Below are positions 1-9,828 of a stretch of DNA of 64,000 nt, piece by piece. Each line of letters starts with the position of its first letter. The stretch's first letter is position 1. This DNA comes from Isoetes taiwanensis (taxonomy: Eukaryota > Streptophyta > Lycopodiopsida > Isoetales > Isoetaceae), in the NCBI GenBank assembly GCA_021234155.1, contig JAJEKV010000079.1, positions 3,136,261 to 3,200,260 of the forward strand, given 5' to 3'. A program made the translations under genes and the position numbers. Under the pieces are notes generated by a model. That model was not told where the DNA came from and made no database searches. It saw only the letters and a list, made by a program, of their open reading frames with translations.

Positions 1-47
1 ACTTAATAGACCACTACCATTAAGGCATCCTTGCCTCTCATTTGTTC

Positions 48-506
48 TTAGGAGTCTGTGATGAAATCCATCTTGATTACCTCCCACTTAGCGTTTGGCA
101 CCACTAATGGCTCTAATGCCCACGGAATTGAAGCTGCTCCGCCTTCGTCTGGCGGCATAGGCGACATTCCTTGATGTAGCGAGCTATTTGCTTCTTCATT
201 CACGGCCAATAATAGGCTGCTGCGCACTTTGAAATATGTTTTCATGAATCCCGCATGGCCGGCTATTGGGCTGTTGTCGCGTGTCATGGAGGATCAACTT
301 CCTTACACGATGATTGATTCGCACAACTTGTTCTTATGGTATAACGGGTTGCCTTCCTTCTTATAATGCTTGAAGGCCTCCCGCTCTTTATCTGTTCTAG
401 CCTCCTTAGAAAGGCTTGCCCATACCTCCTTGAAATCCGTCCGTTGGCAAGGACTCTTCAATCCTCTTACCAAAGTCGGCTTGGAGGCGTCGAAATTACA
501 TTGCAA
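48..506 (-). pseudogene. Ty3/gypsy integrase, N-terminal fragment
   Basis: Two broken minus-strand frames (303-506, then 48-287) match the start of a gypsy integrase. The first contains LYHKNKL and ESII-type sequence leading into the zinc-binding domain. The second has IAGHAGFMKTY, the usual SPxAGHxGxxKT segment, and further on PNAKWEVIKMDFITD, which contains the first catalytic Asp of the core. The region joining them is frameshifted, so the HHCC zinc-binding site is not intact. The rest of the core, with the second Asp and the Glu, lies beyond the window edge. Confidence 0.8.
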
Positions 507-546
507 TGCACTCTAGTTGTCGGGGGATGCCTTGAAAGCGCATCTG

Positions 547-1776
547 CTACCACATTGAGCTTCCCGGCTTGTAGACTATATGAAAGTCATATTCTTGAGG
601 AACTCCATCCATCTCCATTGCCTCAGTTAAGGTGTGGTTGCGTGAATACATATTGGAGGCTCGATGGTGGGTATCAATTGGAACTTCCTTCCCAAGAGAT
701 AATGCCTCCATATTCTTAATGCCGACAACCGCAAGCAACTCCTGATGCGTCGCGTTGGGTAGGCGGCGTCTCGGCGTCGTTCATCTTCACGGAATCATAT
801 GCTACCACCGCTCTTCTTGCATAAACCTTTTTTAGCTATCTTACTTCGCATCTGTTGCTACAAGCTTATCTTTCTCGGGTCCGGGGTTAAAGGCTGGGGC
901 TGTTGTTAAAGCTTCCTTCAACAATTCAAACCCCTTTTGGGCTTTCTTGTGCCAATGCTCTACCCAATCTTTCACCTTCTACGCCCTCGTCGGTGCATTA
1001 GCGGGGCTGCTATCTTAGCAAAGTTCTTCCGCGAACTTCTGTAGTACCACTGCTAGGCCGAAACTTCGACTTCATGCACATTCTTGGTGCCGACCCTTTG
1101 AATGGCGGCCTCAATCTTGGCGAGGTCTGTTGAGATGCCTTCTGGCGAGATCACATGACCTAGATACTCCACCTTTTACGTTGCGAAAGTGGCGCCCGAC
1201 AACTTGGCGTTACTGGCTGGTGCCTCTTCAACTTCTCTAGCACTCTTCTCAAGTGTTGCGTGCTCTTCAAAGGGATCTGCTATACACCAAAATGTCGTCA
1301 AAGAAAACAATCACAAAGGTGTCCGGGAACTCCCACGAAGATATCGTTCATGAGCCTCATGAGCGTTGCGGGGGGCATTTGATAAGCCGAAAGGCATTCT
1401 TGTGAACTCATAATGCCCATACCGGCGTTCTGAAGGCGGTCTTATGGATATCTTCTTCCTTTATCGATCTGATGATATCGACCTTAAATCGATTTTGGAA
1501 AGATCTTTGCACCTTGGAGCTGATCCATCAAGTCGTCTGATCTTGGAAGCGCATACTTGTTCTTAATGGTGTGCTTATTCAACTGTCTATAGTCTATGCA
1601 CATTCTCAAAGATCCATCCTTCTTCTTGACAAAAAGAATGGGCGCTCCAAACGGCGAGACACTAGGTCTAATGAAACCTAGGTCGAGCAGCTCCTAGCTG
1701 CTTCTTCATTTCAGACAACTCTGTGTTGTCATTCTATATGGAGCCTTGCTTGTTGGCTTTGTTCACGGTTCGAGTG
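547..1776 (-). pseudogene. Ty3/gypsy reverse transcriptase-RNase H
   Basis: Several short minus-strand stretches together give the RT. Near 1573-1655 is [17 protein letters not shown] followed by IDYRQLN. Near 1350-1440 is ERRYGHYEFTRMPFGLSNAP. Near 1268-1325 is the catalytic box in the form FFDDILVYS, where YVDD or FVDD is more usual but both Asp are kept. The 547-738 stretch ends RNase H with HIVYKPGSS, a variant of the usual xVxYxPGxxNxxADALSR. Stops and one-base shifts interrupt every segment, so no product is expected. Confidence 0.85.
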
Positions 1777-2679
1777 CTATCTACTTTCGACTCCCCTATA
1801 AGGAGGGAGCTGCTTGATCTCATCTGGAAAGAGATCATGGAACTCCGTGATTAGCTGAGATACTTGCTTCGGCAACTTGCTGAGCGCGTTGTCTTCCTTG
1901 CTTCCTTCTGATTCCGGCTCACTAATCTCAAGCTTGAAGATGTATGCCACTTGCTCACTCTTGATGCACTTGAACAGCCGTTTAGAAGACATGCACTGCA
2001 TGATGGGAACAACTTCCTTACCTGTTATCTCAATGATCTTGCCGTCGGGCGTTGGGAAGGTCACCTTCCGCTTTCCACAGTCGATAATGGCCCCTGCTGG
2101 CCCAAGGTACTCCATTCCTATGATCAAGTCATACTTTCCAATGCCCATTACTTCTGCTCCCATCTGGATATTAATCCCTGGCAAGTCGATGTCGAAGTTA
2201 ATTCTCTTGCCCGCCGTCTGCCTTACTGCACCACTTGCTAAAACAACGGGTCTTGGTTTTGACTTTAGCGGCTTCAACTTCAACATCTGAACCATTCTGG
2301 GGGATGCAAAGTTATGGCTACTTCCTGAGTCTATCAAGACTATGAATGACTTAGCTTTAGCCTTCCCTACTGTGGAAATTACCTTATACTGGCTCTCTGC
2401 TTGCTCTGTATCTATTGCGGCAAAGATATGACACTCACCCTGAATATAGTCGCGGGCCTCTTCGCCGTCGTCGTCCGACAGGGCTTCCCAATCTCCCAAC
2501 TCCGCTAGAGCTGCACTCATGACGTAGGGGCAGTTTGCTGTCCTATGGCCCGGCTGGAAGCACCTGAAGCACAGCTGCTTTTCTATGCACTCCTGCCTCT
2601 TTTCCTTGGGCATTGCTTGCAAAAGGATTACCTTTGCTTTGGAGTAGTTTGACCTCTCCTGCTTGTCCTTGAAGGACAC
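1777..2679 (-). CDS. Gag zinc knuckle plus retropepsin (Ty3/gypsy), open 300-codon remnant
   Basis: This is the longest open frame of the element. Residues 37-50 form one CCHC zinc knuckle, CFRCFQPGHRTANC (C37, C40, H45, C50), which binds RNA in the nucleocapsid part of Gag. An acidic linker follows (residues 60-80), then the aspartic protease with active site IDSGSSHNF, D117-S118-G119. The frame ends with DLFPDEIKQLPPYRG, the normal bridge into RT, so gag-pol was a single frame here. It runs on from gag at higher coordinates and breaks into the RT pseudogene below. Start codon is nominal because the real start is in gag. Confidence 0.87.
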   Translation of the reverse strand: MSFKDKQERSNYSKAKVILLQAMPKEKRQECIEKQLCFRCFQPGHRTANCPYVMSAALAELGDWEALSDDDGEEARDYIQGECHIFAAIDTEQAESQYKVISTVGKAKAKSFIVLIDSGSSHNFASPRMVQMLKLKPLKSKPRPVVLASGAVRQTAGKRINFDIDLPGINIQMGAEVMGIGKYDLIIGMEYLGPAGAIIDCGKRKVTFPTPDGKIIEITGKEVVPIMQCMSSKRLFKCIKSEQVAYIFKLEISEPESEGSKEDNALSKLPKQVSQLITEFHDLFPDEIKQLPPYRGVESR

Positions 2680-2727
2680 ACAGCTTCTTCTCTGCTTTGC
2701 TTCCCACAGTTCCCACCATATTGTGTT

Positions 2728-3570
2728 CTAAATTTGGACTGGGTTTGGCTGCCACAGGGCTATAGCTTCTGTCGCCTTGCCTTTCTCACGGAAATCTTGG
2801 CGCTTGTGCCCGCTATTACGAGGTCCTGACCCACAAAGCTTATAGCCTTGGATTACGCCCGATCTTGTCCTGGGGTTTATTGCTCTCACAAACTTGCGGA
2901 TCTCCTCATTCACCCCTCGATATAGCTTTCTCTTTGCATGCTTCTCTCCCAACCCGGCACATCTGACCTTAGCCTCATGAATTCCTCTGTATATTTACTG
3001 AACTGATTTGTTGCCTTCTTTTAACACAAGCTAACTTGCATCATCTTTGGACTTATGTTCCCTTGGAACGTAATGGCGCTTGAAGGCTTTAGCAAACTTT
3101 CTGAACTTACAAGCATCCCTGCTTAAGCCGTGTGCCTTTGCATACCCCTTCCACCAAATCCGAGCGGCTCCTTTCAAGTTGGCTGTTGCAACTCTGCCTT
3201 TGTCCTTATCCTTCATGCCATAAGCATTTCCGTACTCGCTCATTTCGTCCAGCCATGCCTCTGCTTCCAAGCGACTGTTCTCCCCACGAGAACTTTCGAT
3301 TCAGGGCCTTCCATACATTGCCCGGTCACGGAATCTACCTTCTTACGGTAGTCGGAGGCCACGGTATCTCTTTAATCGTCCCTCTGGGGTGTTCCTCTGC
3401 CTTCCCTCTGTTGGTTCCTGAGCCTGCTCTTCCTCTTCCTCAGAGTCGGAGTCTGAGTCTGAACTTGAGTCGGAAGATTCCGGACTGGGGGATCTCCTTC
3501 TCTTGCTCCTCTTCTTGTCCCTTCCTTCCCTCCGAGCTGATGCTTGCGGCAAGGCCCGAGCATTGCCCAC
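2728..3570 (-). pseudogene. Ty3/gypsy gag, capsid region, frameshifted
   Basis: Pieces at 3343-3570, 3031-3270 and 2728-2952 read in order. The first is a highly charged N-terminus with an Arg/Lys-rich run and then alternating Ser-Asp and Glu blocks. The second has the retrotransposon-gag capsid pattern: AEAWLDEMSEYGNAYGMKD, then ANLKGAARIWWKGY and FAKAFKRHYVP. The third continues towards the zinc knuckle. Frames shift between pieces. It encoded the particle-forming Gag of the element. Confidence 0.78.
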
Positions 3571-4295
3571 AGAACCTACTCCTGCTTGCGGGACGGTAAT
3601 GCCTTTATCTGCTCCGGATCCGTCCTTATCACGGGCTATCTCATCTCTGCTCTGGGGTCATGGGTTCCCTATCTTCAAATAGGTTCCTTGCGGGGGGTGG
3701 TGCAGGCGGGGTTTGCTCTTCTATAAGGTCTCGCATGGTTTATGGTTCCCCTGCGCTTAGCCCTCTAGCTGCATCCACAAGTGATTAATGGCTATATGGT
3801 TAGTTCCATTTGTTCTCTTGCATTGTTTATGTTTGTTGGTATAATTGTGGGGCAACATACATCAATAAAACATTTAAAGTGCAACAAATTGTATTTATAT
3901 ATCATATAATATTTTAGGTACAAAAAGTCTCAGGGATCAAGAGTCTAACTAGTCTTGAAATCGCCCGGTAAGGCGGGTTGTCTTCAAGAAACTTCTTAAC
4001 TTGGGCGTCCCTACCGGTGACCCAAGTTCACGATGATGCTATTTGGCGAGCCTCCTTGGATGGCTCTCACGGGGTCTTCTACCACTGCGGTTGGGATGTA
4101 AGGGCGCGCGATCCTTTAAATCTCCCACGGCGTCGGTGGGGGATGGCCGAAATCGAAGAGGTCAAGTGCCATTGCCCTCTTGACTAAAACGACATAGTCG
4201 ACATTCTTTGCTATTCGAGCATGCTGCCGGAAGCACGAGAGTGCAATCGGCATAAACACTCCTTCTTAGCCTCACGGGACTGAACTTGCGGTGAA

Positions 4296-5590
4296 TTACG
4301 CTATTCTCCCATCCATCGGCGGTGGTAAGTAGTACTGGCGACTGTCATTGTGTGTCGCGTAGAAGTTTCTCCGCTTGTTTGGCCTCCGGCTCTGTGCGCC
4401 CGGTACTTCGTCGACCTCTACTTGGTGAGCTCCACTGTAGTCTTCAATTGTGCGGTCGAGCCTCACGGGGTCGATTCCTTCTCCTTTTGGCAAGGGTGAT
4501 ATTGAAGGACCCGGCATTAGGATACTCGTGGTCTTCCCACGGATCCCCATCTGCTCTTGGAGGCGAGGAACTCCTCCTCTGTTGGCGGCTCCGCTCGTCC
4601 ATCAATTGCACGATCTTTGCTTTGTAGGCACGGATGTGGGAGGTCGTCTCCCACAGTAGGTGTCGGACTCCCTCACTTGGGCGGGAAGTCGATGCTCCCG
4701 GGGCGATGAAGTCGTCGAGTCGATCTGCCCTTTGGTGGAGCGGTTAAGTCAACTGAGCTCCCTCTCCCTACATTGGGGGAGGTTACGGATGTCGGCGAGG
4801 AGTAGATACTCCTCTCGAGTCGATGATGATAGGGGCTAGGCTTGTGATGCCTAGCCCAAGTGAGGAAACAACTCGATGCCTGGCGTATCTGCTTTCGAAA
4901 TTGATCAGCTCACCTTCTCCTTGGCGCCGTTCTTCGTCCAGAGTCGAGCTCAGGTGTATCCTTAAATCGTCCGACTCTTCTTCATCCTCTCTTGCTTCTT
5001 GTTCTTGTTGATCTTTGCGGCGGCATTTGCCCTTCCTTACGCTCAGCTATGGGGTCTACCTCCATGGGGAGGGATAGAGGTTGCCCCCATCGGGTTCTGG
5101 CCTTGGTGGGATAAGAAGATGGCTAGAGGCGGTGATTATGCGAAAGTACTTGGTCTGTTGGCTGTCGGGACCATGTAATCGAGTAACCTCTGCGCCTTAT
5201 TAGTCAAGTACTTGGCGATGTTGGGGACATCGCCCAAAGGCTGCTGAAGGGATGGGCGGGGAGCAAAATATCCTATGCAAGGGGGACTTGAACAAGGGAG
5301 GGTCCTACCTAGCACGAAATTCTGCTAGCACACTTTTTGCCTATATCTTTGGGGTTGCGTTCAGCGTAACGGATGTCGATTTCTTTCACAAAGACTTGGA
5401 AGATGTCATTGACATCGCCTCGATGCATGGAGCTTTGGCTGTATACCATCGCCCAATCAGCGGTAGCCATTGATCTAGCAAGGAAGGGAGTATCAAGCGG
5501 ATGCGAGAAAGCCTCGGGGGCTGAAAGATCGCCTAGCGATGGGGAGCAAATTTGCGGGGTGCCAATTGAGAAATGGGGAACTTATTTATA
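4296..5590 (-). pseudogene. Leader reading-frame remnants of the gypsy element (unknown product)
   Basis: Between gag and the LTR there is coding-like sequence without a family I recognise. At 4296-4550 a frame runs through SPLPKGEGIDPVRLDRTIED. At about 5130-5330 another reads CIGYFAPRPSLQQPLGD and then IAKYLTNKAQRLLDYMVP before a stop. Base composition is GC-richer than the flanking intergenic DNA. It may be an additional ORF upstream of gag, as some plant gypsy lineages carry, or an older nested insertion. Function unknown. Confidence 0.4.
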
Positions 5591-5764
5591 GAAAGGGAAA
5601 ACCTAATTTTTGGATGACCTAGATTTTCTTGAGATTAGGTAATTACGATCTATTAAGGGATGCAATTGCAAGTTTGAAGACTATTTCTAGAGTTTGAGCA
5701 TGCTAAGGAGAGCTCTTGAACCTATTGTGCAATTTGGAGATCATTTGGTGATGACATGATGCGG

Positions 5765-5831
5765 GGTCTCATCGTTCGCCCGGCCCGATTTCTAAAATGT
5801 AGAAATCTGTCTGGCCTGACGTGTGAGACAT
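5765..5831. repeat. Hairpin module, copy 1
   Basis: An imperfect dyad of about 67 nt. The outer arms are GTCTCA and TGAGAC, a middle GGCC/GGCC pair is kept, and the inner arms are GATTTCTA and TAGAAATC around an AAATG loop. Three other copies occur within 2.1 kb in sequence that is otherwise unrelated. Confidence 0.85.
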
Positions 5832-5962
5832 GGAGTCCCTAATTGGGCTAGGATTACTCAATTTAGGTGATCTAAGGCTGTAATTCTACTAAACTCATCG
5901 AGTTAGGCGAAATTGACCCCTTACTTGGTCGATTTGGAGCTGTTTTGGGCATTTTTGGGCAT

Positions 5963-6030
5963 GGTCTCACCGTTGCGCCCGGCCCGATTTCTAAAATGTA
6001 GAAATACGTCTGGCGCGGCGTGTGAGACAT
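5963..6030. repeat. Hairpin module, copy 2
   Basis: Same plan as copy 1 with the strongest outer stem: GTCTCAC-CGTTGCGCC pairs nearly throughout with GGCGCGGCGTGTGAGAC. The inner core TTTCTAAAATGTAGAAAT is identical to copy 1. It is 198 bp from copy 1, with no similarity in the DNA between them. Confidence 0.85.
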
Positions 6031-6317
6031 CGTCTCAATTTTGCTCAAACTCCAATTTAATTAAAAGCGAAGGCTAGGGATCGATATCTTGACCTATCTA
6101 AACTGGTTTGGACACTTTATTTACATAAAATTTTCTTTATATTAACAAAATTTTCTGATCATTTACAAGGTTCAAGGCGTTCTCCCTTGATGTATGCGGC
6201 AAGATACATATCACGCCTCATGAGGGTAACCCTCTTGGCGTGCCTTTGTGCGGGCCGTTGAATCTTCAAAATGTTTCACCAAGTGGGCTTGGCCGCCTCT
6301 TGCAAACACAGCAACAT

Positions 6318-7630
6318 CTAAATGCATCGCGCGCATGTCCGTGTTGTATTCTTGAATGACTTAGCGGACGGGCGGCTTGGAGCGGCGCCGCGGGGAATCG
6401 AGGAGTAACTTTTACGGAAGTGGCGGATCTCCTTGAGTGCCACTGTCTTCCTCTGTTTCTTCTTGCTCCGCTTCTTCCGGTGCTTTCGTGGGGGCCTTGG
6501 GTTTTGGTGGAGGGGCTTTAGTGTCACGGCTCTTAGGTCGGTGCCCTCCTTCAATCGTTCTCACCGGTGCTCACGGTAATAGGTGTTGTAGGCCTCCCAC
6601 TTTGCCATATATGCGTTGTGCTCCCTCATTCTCTTCTCATAGACCTTTAAGGGGTCTATCACGTAGGCTTCCCGCTGCGGCCGTGGGGCCTTGACCCTAT
6701 CCCACGTCGGAAATGGTGGGGGCTTCGCCACCTGCCCGGCCTCCTCCTGCTCTTGGGCCGTCTGCTCGTGTACCTCTTCCTCTACAACCGGGGGCTTTGA
6801 AGAGCTTGCCCCGTCTGCGCCCGACGCGTAGTCTTGGTCCGAATCGTCGGTGGTGGTGGTAGGGTCTCCCCTCCCAGAAACCGGCTCGTTGATGGCCAGG
6901 ACCTTGGCTCTCTTCCCAACCTTCACCCGGCTTCCTCTTGCACTGCCTTGATGGCCTTGGCCCTCCTCTTCTTGGGTCCGCCGGCGTCTTCCTGATCCTT
7001 TGATCTCTGCTCCCGGCGGCTCTTTGACTTTCCGTACTTGTGGGCCCGAAGCGTGCTAGAATCGGCCTCTTCCTCCGGGGTGAGTTCCGGCTGCTTGCTC
7101 CTCTCCTACACCTCCTCCTCCTGCGGGTGGATCTCATCTGGGGTTGTTCTTGGCCTATGGGTGGGTTCACTGTTCCCTCTGCTCCTCACGTGGGTTGGCG
7201 TCCCCACGGTGTTGCTCCCGCTGCTGCCCGCTTTACGCCTCCCGCCGTTCAATTTCATTGAGGATCTCGCTCATGGCGTCGGCGATCGTCCTCCAAGATC
7301 TCTGTGTATGGTGGCTCTGTCCGACCACGATTCCTCGCTTCGGCGAAGATCCGTCGGCGTGGAGAAAGCGTTCCCGAATCCTATGAAAAGGCGGAGCCGG
7401 CGGCTGGAGGATCGCTTCCGGCTAGGCTTCCTTGCGATGCAGCTTTGTGCGGGCCATCATTTTTTGGTTCGTCGATTGGAGCTCTGGCGCCCGAAAGATC
7501 GCCTTGACAATCTGGCGAAGTTCTCGGGAAGAAGCGGGAAAAATGGGAGGGTCAGTTCTATTTATAGGGCCCAATTTTAGGTCAACTTTTAAACTACCTT
7601 TTGGGTTGTCTAAGGCATCTAAAAACACCT
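6318..7630 (-). pseudogene. Second leader reading frame of the gypsy element, acidic/Pro-rich
   Basis: A GC-rich minus-strand block whose clearest frame (6561-6926) starts in Lys/Arg-rich sequence, passes through Ser/Asp/Glu-rich low-complexity sequence, and ends with AYVIDPLKVYEKRMREHNAY. The 6318-6554 frame is very basic (KHRKKRSKKKQRK). A candidate start at about 7450 reads MARTK and is broken within a few codons. The charge pattern fits a nucleic-acid-binding or Gag-like protein, but there is no diagnostic motif. It lies between hairpin pairs at 5.8-6.0 and 7.6-7.9 kb. Confidence 0.4.
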
Positions 7631-7640
7631 AATTAAGCAA

Positions 7641-7705
7641 GGTCTCACGTTGCGCCCAGCCCGATTCCTAGAATCTAGAAACACATCTGGCGGCGTGTGA
7701 GACAT
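7641..7705. repeat. Hairpin module, copy 3
   Basis: Outer arms GGTCTCACGTTGCGCC and GGCGGCGTGTGAGAC. The inner arm has changed on both sides (TTCTAGA around AATC), but part of the pairing is kept (GATTCCTAGAATCTAGAAA). This suggests selection or recent ancestry of the fold rather than of the exact sequence. Confidence 0.8.
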
Positions 7706-7824
7706 GGTGGGGCCCACTATTAAATTAACATGTAACATGCTAAATCTACTAATTCTTAGCTTAAATTTAGAATTATCAAGATATTTTCTTGTAATTTACA
7801 ACTTTTTGGTGTCAAAATTTGAAT

Positions 7825-7892
7825 GTCTGCATACGTTAAGCCCGACCCGATTTCTAAAATGTAGAAATCATCTGGCCTTGACGTGTGAGACC
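7825..7892. repeat. Hairpin module, copy 4
   Basis: Core GATTTCTAAAATGTAGAAATC is intact, and the right arm ACGTGTGAGACC is intact. The left outer arm has decayed to GTCTGCATACGTTA, so only part of the outer stem can form. Confidence 0.75.
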
Positions 7893-8081
7893 ACCCTACT
7901 TTTGGATGTTGGCTCATCAATTTTTAGTCTTTTTTTTACGTTTCTATTCTTTTTAAGCTGTTACTAGCTTAGCATAAACTACAAAAATGAAAAAAATTTT
8001 CTCATTTTTTAGAGGTTTGAGGATCCTATCAAGTTAGTGCTACTAGGAACATGGCGGTGCTTTGCTCTTGGTCTCCAAGAA

Positions 8082-8099
8082 CATAGCTCTCGATACCAG
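8082..8099 (-). other. Primer binding site of the gypsy element (initiator tRNA-Met type)
   Basis: On the minus strand the bases next to the LTR read TGGTATCGAGAGCTATG. This is close to the TGGTATCAGAGC sequence complementary to the 3' end of initiator tRNA-Met. Two bases (GC) separate it from the LTR, which ends in CA on the minus strand. This fixes the orientation of the element and the inner LTR boundary at 8101. Confidence 0.75.
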
Positions 8100-9373
8100 C
8101 TGTGGCGTCCCCTACTGCGTTATCACGGTGCACTCACCGTATACAACCGGGAGTTCATCCCCATACCAGCTCCATGCTAATCTGGGGCCCTCCACATGAC
8201 CTTTGCAACCGTGGCGGGTTCCGGTGGGAAGAGTGGAAGGGTCATTACACCAAATCTCCCTCGGGGCCTACCTAGGCTGCGGGAGCGTAAACATACATGT
8301 CGATTAGCACATACATCAACATCATATGACCATCACGAAGGATGGTCCTCCACATCTGCATAGACAAAGATCGGCACATCACATAGGGAATCCTACCCAA
8401 GGCTCGAACCAGGGGATGGGTGACAAGCTTGGGTCTCGAGTTCATTCGGAGGCGGGATTCATGGCAATGGATTTGGCTGGCATAAGAACATGGCCTAGGG
8501 TTGTCCACTCCATCCGCCCCTCCATGCACACTGCGAGTAGGTTGAAAAGTGTTGGGACTGGCCTAGCCCGCCGGATGCATAGCCAAGGGGCTATATCACA
8601 GGTTACATCTCCCGATTCGATGGGGCAGGTGGGGATTTCTCCCTCGAGAGATCTACAATCTTTGACTCAAGGTGACTAGAGGCCCCTTTGCCGGTATCCG
8701 ACTTGAACTCAATGGAAGGTCATATTCACCACCTCCACGAGTGTCGAGCCCATGCCTTGCCCACCGCGGTGGCAAGCCGTGGAACCTAGTCACAGTGACC
8801 CCGGCGATCTTTACACACCAGAGGGTGGTTCAAGAATCGAGAACATGAACCTCCTTATAAGCCCGGTCGGCCCTTCACCCACAACCGGGTGTGGCTCTTG
8901 TGCCGCAGGCGCAGCTTCTGATTATGCTAGAGGCTACTCTAGGAGCATCAACTACAAAGCTTTAGGTCTCTACCCCCTTCCCAATACAAAGGAGTTCCGC
9001 GAGAGATACATCATCCATATACATCACGGAAGAACTAAAGAACAAGATCTAATCTATATCATAGAGTTAGGTTCTTTAGTTAGAATCCTGCTATCTAAAG
9101 TTCTAGAGGGCTGCTATGGGCAATCTAATAGGCTAAACCTCTTGATTCAATGACTAAAATAGGGGTTTAGACTATCTAATTGGCCAAATACGATCCTTGA
9201 GGGGCTCCTCGACTGAGCTCGACCATCCTGGCTTTGAAGCATTCGAATCTAGAGAAACTAAGGTTGCAATTCTCGGTCGAGTGCGGGATGCGGTTTTAAT
9301 TTTGTTGAGGCAGCCCAAAAGCAGGAGTTACTAAAACCCTAAAATCGAAAATTAGGTTAGTTAGGGTTTCCAA

Positions 9374-9385
9374 CCCTATATAGAC
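9374..9385 (-). promoter_or_regulatory. TATA box and telo-box-like repeats of the gypsy LTR
   Basis: CTATATAGGG on the minus strand sits between three AAACCCTA-type motifs: AAACCCTAAAA at 9334 on the plus strand, and TAGGGTTTCCAA twice, at 9362 and 9396. AAACCCTAA is the plant telo-box. Here the copies bracket the presumed transcription start of the retroelement. Confidence 0.55.
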
Positions 9386-9469
9386 AAGGGGTGGCTAGGG
9401 TTTCCAATTATCCCCTTTTGGCATGTGGGATAATTGGTAATGGAGCTACTTGCCTTTAAGGGCTAGGTG

Positions 9470-9670
9470 GCCAAATGTGCCCACATGGAAATGTGTGCAC
9501 CCAAATGTGCTCACATGGAAATGTGTGCACATTAATGAATATTACATTGGAAAATGTGCACCTTGATTTACTCCTATGGGTATGGCCACTTGGCATCAAG
9601 TGGCCACATGGAAATAATGTGCCCACATTAATGTGTACATTGGAAAATGTGCACATTAATGCTAATGCAC
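9470..9670. repeat. U3 subrepeats rich in ATGTGCACAT dyads
   Basis: Imperfect tandem units of the type CCCACATGGAAATGTGTGCAC and ACATTGGAAAATGTGCAC recur about six times. Because the units contain near-palindromes, both strands look alike and give mirrored spurious reading frames. The position fits a U3 enhancer block of the LTR. Confidence 0.7.
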
Positions 9671-9828
9671 ATTCTTAGCAAGTTGCCCCCCTAGGGGCTA
9701 CTCACTTGGCTATCGTTGGCGTACCGTCAATCGAGTGGCGTCTGCAGCGTGGCGTGGCGATTACAATATCGTCACGGGGCGTATCTTGTCTTTGGAACGT
9801 CACACTACGGAATATAAGGTGGTGACAT

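Larger units (their letters stand above)
1..9770 (-). mobile_element. Decayed Ty3/gypsy LTR retrotransposon, 5' LTR to integrase
   Basis: Reading the minus strand from high to low coordinates gives LTR, primer binding site, long leader, gag, zinc knuckle with aspartic protease, RT/RNase H and the start of integrase, then the window edge. Protease-RT-RNase H-integrase order is diagnostic of Ty3/gypsy. RT, RNase H and integrase are split by stops and frameshifts, so the element is dead. The 3' LTR lies outside the window. The outer edge of the 5' LTR is not certain: a TG/CA-type end near 9759-9775 is my estimate. The leader of about 4.5 kb between PBS and gag is unusually long and holds extra reading frames and four hairpin modules. 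Confidence 0.88.
8101..9770 (-). repeat. 5' LTR of the gypsy element
   Basis: The LTR starts on the plus strand with TGTGGCGTCC directly beside the PBS. On the minus strand it carries U3 with tandem subrepeats (9470-9670), a TATA box (9374-9385), then a long R/U5. The outer end is not fixed; CA-type ends occur near 9759 and 9773. If correct, the LTR is about 1.65 kb. No second copy is in the window to confirm it. Confidence 0.62.

Noticed and set aside
7442-7460. Minus-strand MARTK start resembling histone H3
   Set aside because: Only five residues match and the frame stops within a few codons.
9475-9678. Overlapping plus and minus reading frames with Cys/His/Thr repeats in the LTR
   Set aside because: Mirror frames produced by ATGTGCACAT dyads; no protein family.
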